Shown one piece after another: positions 51,919 to 58,755 of a stretch of DNA of 64,000 nt. The position numbers and the translations under genes were made by a program. The notes beneath the pieces are model-generated. The model saw only the letters and a list, made by a program, of their open reading frames with translations. It was not told where the DNA came from and did no database searches. The stretch is from CAWAHD01 sp963781785 (lineage in GTDB: Bacteria > Planctomycetota > Planctomycetia > Isosphaerales > Isosphaeraceae). The stretch lies in the NCBI GenBank assembly GCA_963781785.1, contig CAWAHD010000002.1:1674001-1738000 (forward strand), in the 5' to 3' direction. Numbering within the stretch: the first letter of the stretch is position 1; each line of letters begins with the position of its first letter.

Positions 51919-52980
51919 ATGAATCGCCGGCACTTCCTGGCCGCTTCGGCGGCCACGACCGCCTTGACCGCGGCGGGCACGGCTGCCGCCACCGCGGCCG
52001 TGACAGCATCCGCTCGAGCTTCAAGAACACCGCTCAAGGTGATCGTCCCCCAGATCAGCTCGGAACAACTCGCCGACCTGAAGGCGGCCGCCCCGAGCCT
52101 GGAGCTGGTCCCGTGCAAGAGCGAAGACGAGGCGATCGCGCAGATTGGCGACGCTGCCGCGTCGTACGGCTACATTTCTCAGCGGATCATCCAGGCGGGG
52201 AAAGCCCTGAAGTGGGTGCAACAGCCCAGCGCCGGAGTCGAGCACTTGATCGAGATCCCCGAGCTGGTCGATAGCGAGATCATCTTGACCAACATGCAGC
52301 GGGCTTACGGCCCCGAGATCGCCGATCAGGCGATCGGCTACCTGCTCGCGTTCACCCGCAGCCTGACTCATTTCGTCCGCACGCAATCGAGTCAGGAATG
52401 GCGCTCGAGCCGGCAGGGTGTGGTGCTTGATGAACTGATGGGAAAGACCATGCTGATCATCGGTCTGGGCGGCATCGGCAGCGAGATCGCCCGCCGCGCC
52501 GCCGCATTCGGCATGCGTATCCTGGCGACTGACCCCAAGGTGCTCGAACGGCCGCCCTCTGTCGAGGAGCTGCACCGGCCCGACGCGTTCCACAAGCTGC
52601 TGCCGCGTGCCGACGTCGTCGCCAGCGCCGTACCGCTCACGAAGGCGACGAAGAAACTGATCGGTGCCAAAGAGCTGGGAATGATGAAGCAGGGGGTGAT
52701 TCTCATCAACGTCTCGCGCGGCGGCGTCATCGATACCGACGCCTTGGTCGCCGCACTCGACAGCAAGCAGGTCGCCGCTGCCGGACTTGACGTGACCGAC
52801 CCGGAGCCATTGCCAAAGGGACATCCGCTCTGGTCGCGCAACGTGATCATCACGCCCCACAGCGCGGGCCAGTCACCGGGCGGCGATCGGCGAAGGCACG
52901 AGTACTTTCGCGAAAACCTCCGCCGGTTTGCCGCATGCGAGATGCTGCTGAACATCGTAGACAAGAAGGCCGGCTATTGA
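51919..52980 (+). CDS. TAT-exported D-isomer 2-hydroxyacid dehydrogenase
   Basis: The protein has 353 residues. The N-terminus MNRRHFLAASAATTALTAAG is a twin-arginine signal, so the enzyme is exported folded with its cofactor. The nucleotide-binding motif LIIGLGGIGSEIARR lies near residue 180. Catalytic segments follow: LINVSRGGVIDTDALVAAL (Arg), DPEPLPKGHPLW (Glu) and NVIITPHSAGQSPG (His). Members reduce 2-keto acids or oxidise 2-hydroxy acids with NAD(P). The last 115 bases plus 5 beyond the stop are duplicated at 58319-58433. The gene lies 60 bases after beta-helix gene 3. Confidence 0.88.
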   Translation: MNRRHFLAASAATTALTAAGTAAATAAVTASARASRTPLKVIVPQISSEQLADLKAAAPSLELVPCKSEDEAIAQIGDAAASYGYISQRIIQAGKALKWVQQPSAGVEHLIEIPELVDSEIILTNMQRAYGPEIADQAIGYLLAFTRSLTHFVRTQSSQEWRSSRQGVVLDELMGKTMLIIGLGGIGSEIARRAAAFGMRILATDPKVLERPPSVEELHRPDAFHKLLPRADVVASAVPLTKATKKLIGAKELGMMKQGVILINVSRGGVIDTDALVAALDSKQVAAAGLDVTDPEPLPKGHPLWSRNVIITPHSAGQSPGGDRRRHEYFRENLRRFAACEMLLNIVDKKAGY

Positions 52981-52985
52981 CGCGG
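52871..52985 (+). repeat. Direct repeat of the dehydrogenase 3' end, left copy
   Basis: This 115-base segment (AGTCACCGGG to GACGCGG) matches 58319-58433 without gaps and with 7 mismatches (about 94% identity, counted by hand). It covers the last 37 codons and 5 bases after the stop. Three mismatches change the amino acid (D/E, R/S, C/G). The two copies bracket cassette B. Confidence 0.88.
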
Positions 52986-53334
52986 CACGCCCCGCCGAGG
53001 GCGCGATGTCGCTCCGGACTGCTGCGCGTGAAGGGCTCTGAGCTTTTGTCTGCCGTCGCGAAATGCCGGAAATCTTTGAAATCCGCGCTGAAGCCGGGAA
53101 TAGTCGACCCGCAGCGAGGCATATAATGCGGATCTCGGCTGGATGGATCACCCGCATGGAGCTTCGCAATGGCCAGTGTACGATCGAACATGTCCCTCAG
53201 CGGCCGGGTGATGCATCGCGGAGAGGCGATCGTCGTTCAAGGAATGCGCGATCGATGGAATTTCCGCGCTTTGGTGTTTGCCGCCACTGTATTAACGTGC
53301 GAACTGGATCTGTGTTATTAGAATCGACCGGCTC
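52986..53334. other. Intergenic region between dehydrogenase and cassette B
   Basis: About 350 bases without a gene, hairpin repeat or recognisable integration gene. Confidence 0.5.
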
Positions 53335-54384
53335 TTAATAAGCAGTGCCCGAGAGGGACTCTCCACCGGAGCGGGTCGCCAGAGCTCTCCATATCCAGGA
53401 ATCAACGGTCTGTTTGACGAATCTCACCGAACCGTCCATCCACAGGGCTTGGACTCCGCCGGGATGAGCACTCCGGGCCGTTACGGATCCGCCTGGCATC
53501 ACTCCCCCTCCTTCCGAGTCAGGATCGTCCGGCAAATCGCTGCAGTCCGCGCTCGCCCAGTTGGGGGTTGAGACGTGGTTGTAGAGGGTATGTGGGTAAC
53601 CACCTACTATCCAGAACTGTCCGGAGTCCGCCAGAAAATGGGAGGGCGTCAGCGTTAGCGCGGCGCAGGCGGCTGCCATGTCATCGCTGTCGGTCGGTAG
53701 TCGAATGCTTGACATGCCCGAGAACCAGAAGTCGCGCTTCGCTGAGAAACCGGCTCCGTCACCGCTCCCCTGCAGCCTTTCAGAGAAGCCTACCGTTTGG
53801 CTGAGGCCGTCCGTGATACTACGGTCGCTGGTCGCCTTGAGCCCGGGAAACACGCCACCACCGCCGGGCCACGGTGTGCCGTCGTGCTCGAACGGGTTGG
53901 GACCGTCAGTCGCCCTGTAACTGTTTCCCGGTTTCAGCGGCGAATCCGACGGACACAGGAAGACCGACAAGCAGGTCGTTGCGATTGTCGAGTTCGCCGG
54001 GCTCAGCGCTTCGGGGGGCAGAGAACGCGTGAACCCCACGTTATTGAACAGATTCAAACTGTTAAACGGAACGGCTTGGTCAAGATAGGGGAGTAGCTGC
54101 GCGTGAGCGGAAATCGGAGAGGGGGGGCCGAAAAGCGTACCTCGCTTGGTTCGACCATCGGGCTTCATTCCCGCGGGATACTCTCGCAAAGACGAATGGT
54201 GATTTGCCAAAGCCAATCCGATCTGCTTGAGGTTGTTGGCGCAAACAGCCCGCCGAGCGGCTTCACGCGAGGCTTGCACCGCCGGAAGGACCAAGGCCAC
54301 AATAAGCCCCATCACCGCTATGACCACCAGAAGTTCGACCAAAGTGAATCCAGCGCAAGTTCTCGTCTGGTCGCTGGAATGCAT
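53335..54384 (-). CDS. DUF1559 prepilin-like protein, cassette B
   Basis: The ATG at 54384 has a GAGGTGAGGAG site and gives 349 residues. The prepilin segment at residues 12-40 reads FTLVELLVVIAVMGLIVALV followed by ASREAARR, the usual DUF1559 start. The C-terminus has the H-x9-DG motif as HPGGVQALWMDGSVRFVKQT. A CLSVFLCPSDSPL segment corresponds to FLCPSDG in the cassette A copy. The gene is last in cassette B and starts 46 bases after the DUF1573 stop. Otherwise the same family considerations apply as for 43367-44374, from which it differs strongly in the middle. Confidence 0.92.
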   Translation of the reverse strand: MHSSDQTRTCAGFTLVELLVVIAVMGLIVALVLPAVQASREAARRAVCANNLKQIGLALANHHSSLREYPAGMKPDGRTKRGTLFGPPSPISAHAQLLPYLDQAVPFNSLNLFNNVGFTRSLPPEALSPANSTIATTCLSVFLCPSDSPLKPGNSYRATDGPNPFEHDGTPWPGGGGVFPGLKATSDRSITDGLSQTVGFSERLQGSGDGAGFSAKRDFWFSGMSSIRLPTDSDDMAAACAALTLTPSHFLADSGQFWIVGGYPHTLYNHVSTPNWASADCSDLPDDPDSEGGGVMPGGSVTARSAHPGGVQALWMDGSVRFVKQTVDSWIWRALATRSGGESLSGTAY

Positions 54385-54430
54385 CTCCTCACCTCCTCTC
54401 GAGCACGGCGCATCCCGAGGCCACCGAACG

Positions 54431-55522
54431 CTACATCGAAACGGCGACACCCGAAACGGGGAGTTGTAAGCTCCGCGCACCTTCGTGGTCGGTCTCGATC
54501 ACCAGAACGGCGCGCCAGGGACCGGGAACGATGGGAACGATGGGCGACACGAGAACGACGTGCTGAACGCTAAGTTCCTCGTCATACTTCGCATTAACTG
54601 GGACGTCGTTATTGTCGCATCGAACCCGCAGAATTCGAAAAGGCTTCTTTTGGGTCGATCTTGCGACGATCGTTCCGGAGACGTGCGCACCGCCTCTACT
54701 GGGGCCAAACACAAGGCGGCTTGGGGCGATCGTCACGACCGGATCAACGCTCCACGAGACAGGCAAAATCAATCGACCGCGCTCGCTGCCGCCGCACGTG
54801 ACCTTCAGGAGTACGGCGTGGCGAAAATCCGTTGGTTCCAGCGATGCCCTGACTTGGACACGGAGTTGACCGTACCGCCCCTTGAACTGCCGATCCGATG
54901 AGCGGTGAACCAGCGGCAGGTTCAGATCCTTGTCAGGGCGGACCTGGGCCGAGACGGGCGCGGAATCGGCTTCTGCGACAACCTGGCAGCGACTGCATAG
55001 GGGCAGCCCCTCGAACAAAATCTCGAGCTCGATTTCGCGAATCTCACCAGGACTAATCCGGCCGAATGCCGCGGATTCGGGGCTGGTACGCAGCGGGTTG
55101 ACGATCCGCCACTCGTACTCCACGGTGGCTCGAGGATGCTTCGGATCATTCGAGTTGATGACAATGTACGATCGCCGCGGTTCCGGCGAATCACCCAAAC
55201 TCAAACGTGCAGTCAAAATCGTGGTTTCCCCAGGCCTCAATTCGTCCCTTTCTAAAAACGCTTTCGTGCAAGTGCAGCTTAGCTGAATTGAAATAATGTT
55301 CAGAGTTCGGCTCCCATCGTTTCGGACGGTCGTCCGAACGTCAAGGGTACCGCCCGGCTGGTCGCGAATCACGTTTCCCAGCTTGTGGCTTACCGGCTCG
55401 ATGTGGATAGAGGCGCTCGGTGCGGCTTTTGCGCCGATATTTCGGGTCGCTCGGAAGGCGCCTGGCGGCAACCCGAGTACGATACAGCGAGCACAACCTC
55501 GAAAAGGAACAACAACCGCCAT
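54431..55522 (-). CDS. DUF1573 domain protein, cassette B (probably C-terminal half of a C39-TM-DUF1573 protein)
   Basis: This frame holds about 363 residues. From IHIEPVSHKLGNVIRDQPGG onward it is a DUF1573 fold with an Ig-like start (VRTTVRNDGSRTLNIISIQL). The conserved Cys pair sits in SCTCTK, as GCSCRK does in cassette A. Two further Ig-like domains and ARSTQKKPFRILRVRCDNND follow. The first 35 residues (MAVVVPFRGCARCIVL) lie over the C39 frame and look like the wrong frame. The overlap of 133 bases suggests one gene broken by a frameshift near 55450. DUF1573 domains are exported and of unknown function. Confidence 0.75.
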   Translation of the reverse strand: MAVVVPFRGCARCIVLGLPPGAFRATRNIGAKAAPSASIHIEPVSHKLGNVIRDQPGGTLDVRTTVRNDGSRTLNIISIQLSCTCTKAFLERDELRPGETTILTARLSLGDSPEPRRSYIVINSNDPKHPRATVEYEWRIVNPLRTSPESAAFGRISPGEIREIELEILFEGLPLCSRCQVVAEADSAPVSAQVRPDKDLNLPLVHRSSDRQFKGRYGQLRVQVRASLEPTDFRHAVLLKVTCGGSERGRLILPVSWSVDPVVTIAPSRLVFGPSRGGAHVSGTIVARSTQKKPFRILRVRCDNNDVPVNAKYDEELSVQHVVLVSPIVPIVPGPWRAVLVIETDHEGARSLQLPVSGVAVSM

Positions 55523-56111
55523 GCTTTCAACGATCTGTTAGCAATTCTGCGGCGCAAGGTTCTACTGAAGGCGTAGAGCAAAACGATCAAGATCAGCGAT
55601 GCGCCAGCCAAGACAGACCAGCGCCAACGGAGCGGGGTCCTGATCGACTCTTCCGGCTGGAATGGCTTGGGACCGATCAGCAAGGCCTTCCTCGTCCACT
55701 GCTGCCGAAACGTGTCAACCGGGAGCGTGTAAGATCCGGGAGGATCCACCACGTACGCGTTTGACCTGTCGCTATCGTACAGGAGGACGAAATGGTTGTC
55801 CTTCAGGAGCGCGATGCACGCGAACGGTTCCGCACGTGCATGGAGATTCTCCAGCGTGGTTTCCACAGCGAGAGTTTGCGCCCGAACTTGTTTGCCGCGT
55901 CGCTAAGCTCGGCCATCGAATATCCAATTGGCCCCGGATTGCCGAGCGACAACTCAAAAGCCCTGTATCGTCCCGGGGCAAAACCAGCCGCCCTGAGCGC
56001 AACATGAAGGCAGTAGCTGCCACAGCGGATGTTGGGCTGCGCAGCTTTCGGCTCGGGCGTGGGCTGGAATGTCACCACCAGAACAATGAGAACGGCACCA
56101 GTGTTTGCCAT
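55390..56111 (-). CDS. C39-like (bacteriocin-processing) peptidase domain with two C-terminal TM segments, frameshifted
   Basis: The ATG at 56111 gives an N-terminal signal (GAVLIVLVVTF). The C39 peptidase core follows: Gln25 and Cys30 in QPNIRCGSYCLHVALRAAG (oxyanion Gln and nucleophile Cys, the QxxxxCG pattern). After a one-base break near 55865 (KLSL to VETTLENLHARAEPF) come the His in ALLKDNHFVLLYDSD and the Asp in YVVDPPG. A TM helix (SVLAGASLILIVLLYAF), Arg-rich SRTLRRRI, and a second hydrophobic segment ending in SGC follow, and DUF1573 probably continues in another frame. C39 enzymes cut after double-glycine leaders. Here the domain is not fused to an ABC transporter and should face the periplasm. 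Confidence 0.7.
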
Positions 56112-56193
56112 GACCGCTGTCCTGCGGGTCACTGAGGGCGCTGGCCATTCTTGAACGGCAACAATGGGTCCGAGCGCTCGCGGAACTGACGAA

Positions 56194-57238
56194 TCACTTC
56201 TGGAGAAAGCCGCGACTTCCAAGCAGATTCGAGAGTCTGTCAAGCGCCTCGTCCTCGATCTTAATCGCTTCCGGATTGAGCCGATACCTGCGCTTCTGGA
56301 TGCGATCTTCGACCATCGTATCGGCTGGAAGCATCTTCGTAATGGCTGCCCACCTGAAAAACGACTCGGCCTCCTCGCGGAGATCGATTTCCTTGACCTT
56401 GACTGAAATCTCTTCCTTGCGCGTTTTTCCAGGCCCCGAAACGACATCGTGGACATATTGCAGGGATTCGGGGACGAACACGGTTCCGAGCGGCCGCCAG
56501 CGGTAAGTTCCTCTCGATTGAGGGGACCCGGATCGCTTCGGCAAATACCGCGAGCCGACCACGTTACCGCCTTTCTGGAAGTCGAAATCCAATTCCCAAA
56601 CTCCTACATCCGGGTCGTGACGGCGCTGGCGAACGGCCGTCGCGCCAAGCTGGACATAATCAAACGTCGAACCGCGGTAGGGGCTAAACCGACCGATCGT
56701 TTCAGCCCACGGTCTTCCTTGACCGGGCGGGCAGCATTGAAACCATAGCATGTGAGGGTGAAACACGATCAGAGGATTTGGCGCGCCGGTTTCGGGAGGC
56801 TGGATGAAAAGAATGTGAGCCAACGAATTGTAGGCCAGCAACTGATCTTTGTTTCTGATTTCGATATCCCATGTTCTTCCCTCAGGCTGCTTTCTGTAGT
56901 CTTCCCGACCGAACGTCTTCCCACTTGGGTCGTACACAAGGTATCGCAAGAAAAAGTCGCTCTTGCCAGGTGATCTCCGCTTGAACCAAGACCACTTCCG
57001 CGCCGGCTTCCGGGGTACACTGGAGCTCGATATTGGCATGGCCGTGTTCGAGGGAGGACCGGTTAGCAACTTGAGCGTCGCGAAGAACTTCGGCCCAGCG
57101 ATCCTCAGCCCGAGCACTAGCCAACGAAAAGATCGCGGGAGTAACGGCAAGCTCCAATAGCACCAGTCTCCTCAGCTTGGTTAGCAGTGTCTTGTTCAAA
57201 CGACAAGGCCGACAGCTCTGTGAGCGTTCTTTTGCCAT
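56194..57238 (-). CDS. Secreted protein of unknown function, cassette B (frameshifted)
   Basis: The ATG at 57238 (MAKERSQSCRPCRLNKTLLT) leads into a signal peptide ending SLASARAED. A first part (VANRSSLEHGHANIELQCTP, GAEVVLVQAE) is followed by a frame break near 56975. It then continues as RRSPGKSDFFLRYLVYDPSG to a stop at 56194, about 348 residues in all. The pattern of long beta-strands (LAYNSLAHILFIQPPETGAP, IVFHPHMLWFQCCPPGQG) resembles lipoprotein-sorting (LolA-like) proteins in a general way, and it sits where the LolA-like part of the cassette A fusion would be. Family assignment is weak. Confidence 0.55.
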
Positions 57239-57559
57239 GTTGATGCGCTCTCGGCATATGCCGCAGTCGTCGCTGACACCTTCAGTCTGCGGCGAAAATC
57301 AGCCGAAAGGTGCGCGGCGCACACGTTAGCCTGGCGGAGCAGCAAACTCGAAAACCGGCAGTCGGCAATGAGAAGGTGCGCGAAAGTCGCTCTGGGGCGT
57401 GGTGCGAGTCCCGAGGATCGAGGCACAAATTGGGCTCATTAGGGACTGCGCCGTCTGCTCGTAGACCGAAGACGCGAGGTACTTCCCGTCCGCTACTACT
57501 CGCTTGTTCCTACTGAGCTGTTTCGACCGCCTCGCGCGGTGGCGTCGAGAAAAGGCGAA

Positions 57560-57988
57560 TCAAGTGCAGGTATCACCGCAAGTCTGCTGAGTCGTTGCGA
57601 CACCAAAAAACATGTTCGCCTGGTAGCAACCCGTCACGGGGTTCCAAATACACTGGTAGTATCCCAAGCACGCGAAGTTCGGCCCGGCGGTCACGCAAGT
57701 CGCGTAGTTTACTACAATTACGCAATCGTTCAGATTAACGCGCGGATTTACCCAAAACTTGGCCACCTCGCATGCGGTATCGATGTTATAGGTAGTACAG
57801 GCGGCGTTTGGGTTAGGAAGTTGGCAGCGCGTGGGCTCTCCGCAACAGCGATCCGCCGCCGAGCCTCCAAAAATTCCTCGCATCTCTTCGACGCCCAGCG
57901 TCCTCACTGAGCACTGACGCCCGCCAGAGAGGAAGGAGCACGTAACCCCGATCGACAAAAGGGCGAGAAGGCTGAGTTTGCGCAGCAT
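57560..57988 (-). CDS. Secreted 12-cysteine protein with double-glycine leader motif, cassette B
   Basis: The ATG at 57988 has AAAGGTGG upstream and gives 142 residues. Residues 1-23 form a Sec-like signal (MLRKLSLLALLSIGVTCSFL). A LGVEEMRGIFGG motif at 31-42 follows, which fits the LSxxELxxIxGG consensus of double-glycine leaders. The rest (100 residues) has 12 cysteines (48, 49, 55, 64, 73, 89, 98, 107, 113, 121, 137, 141), rich in Asn, Thr and Tyr. Two sampled lines had about 52-57% GC, below the 67% of a sampled glnA line. A C39-like peptidase is encoded in the same cassette. The product matches no family I know. Confidence 0.75.
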   Translation of the reverse strand: MLRKLSLLALLSIGVTCSFLSGGRQCSVRTLGVEEMRGIFGGSAADRCCGEPTRCQLPNPNAACTTYNIDTACEVAKFWVNPRVNLNDCVIVVNYATCVTAGPNFACLGYYQCIWNPVTGCYQANMFFGVATTQQTCGDTCT

Positions 57989-58318
57989 GGTGTTCCACCT
58001 TTCCCAACAAACGCGAGACCGGAAGCAAGCCGTGGTGCGTTCGGACATGGGTGCGGCGAACGTGCTGGACGACAACACGACAACCCAACGCGCTGAATTC
58101 TTGACCAATTCGACCTTACGCTGAACGTCGCAAGCCACGTCGAAATTTTCGGCGCAACGACCCCGACACCATCCGGGGACCATACCGCGCGATTACCTTC
58201 CTGTCAATAACCCGAAACTGCGGTTCCGGATGGCCCGGACCGGCCGAGCGCCGAACCGGCGCGGGGAACCTCGCGGGGCTCGCCCTGAGTGGGAACGACG
58301 GAAGCTCTGGCACCGGCA
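57989..58318. other. Intergenic region upstream of cassette B
   Basis: About 330 bases that must hold the cassette B promoter. No clear -35/-10 pair, homopolymer run or gene is seen. Confidence 0.45.
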
Positions 58319-58433
58319 AGTCACCGGGCGGTGAGCGGCGAAGTCACGAGTACTTTCGCGAAAACCTCCGCCGGTTTGCCGCAGGCGAGATGCTGTTGAA
58401 TATCGTGGACAAGAAGGCCGGCTATTGACGCGG
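58319..58433 (+). repeat. Direct repeat of the dehydrogenase 3' end, right copy (orphan C-terminus)
   Basis: These 115 bases match 52871-52985. In frame they read SPGGERRSHEYFRENLRRFA, then AGEMLLNIVDKKAGY and a TGA. Nothing upstream continues the dehydrogenase; the preceding bases are unrelated. It is an orphan 3' end, so either a second dehydrogenase copy lost its 5' part or cassette B was inserted at a gene end with duplication. The GEMLLN form is close to what other family members have. Confidence 0.85.
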
Positions 58434-58514
58434 ACGAGTCAGATCAGTGAGCAGCGGTAAGAGGACGAGCACGAACAGCATCCATGATTCGCCGCGTTGC
58501 ATTTGTCATATGAG

Positions 58515-58580
58515 ATCTTACTCCTAATCTTACTCTTGCTCTTAATCCTCGTCGTAATCGTACTCTTCCTCGTAATTCCT
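58515..58580 (+). repeat. Low-complexity pyrimidine-rich tract
   Basis: About 65 bases built from variants of CTTACTCCTAAT and CTCGTCGTAATC, with a period near 6-9 bases. The minus strand would read Glu/Asp/Tyr-rich but is interrupted by stops. Confidence 0.6.
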
Positions 58581-58615
58581 ATTCGGATGGGCACCGGCAT
58601 TGGCTGGTGCCTCCA

Positions 58616-58726
58616 TCAGTGCGCCTCCCACGGGTCATAGCTGCCGAAGGTCCAGATATGCCCCTCCAGGTCGCGGCAGGTGAAGTCCCCGCCGCCATAG
58701 TCCTCGTCTTTGATATCAATCTAACT
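58616..58726 (-). pseudogene. VOC-family (glyoxalase-like) C-terminal remnant
   Basis: The minus strand reads DIKDEDYGGGDFTCRDLEGH then IWTFGSYDPWEAH and a TGA at 58616. The CRDxEGHxWxFGxYDPW pattern is the C-terminus of VOC/PhnB-like glyoxalase-fold proteins. A stop codon lies just upstream and no other part is present, so only about 35 codons remain. Confidence 0.65.
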
Positions 58727-58755
58727 GATCACTTGTACCCCTGCAAAAAGAAAAG

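Larger units (their letters stand above)
58434..58755. other. Gene-fragment and low-complexity region
   Basis: It contains a low-complexity tract and a VOC-family remnant, listed separately, and no intact gene. Confidence 0.6.

Noticed and set aside
58515..58580. CRISPR-like array
   Set aside because: The units are only 6-9 bases long, degenerate, without constant spacers, and no cas genes are present.
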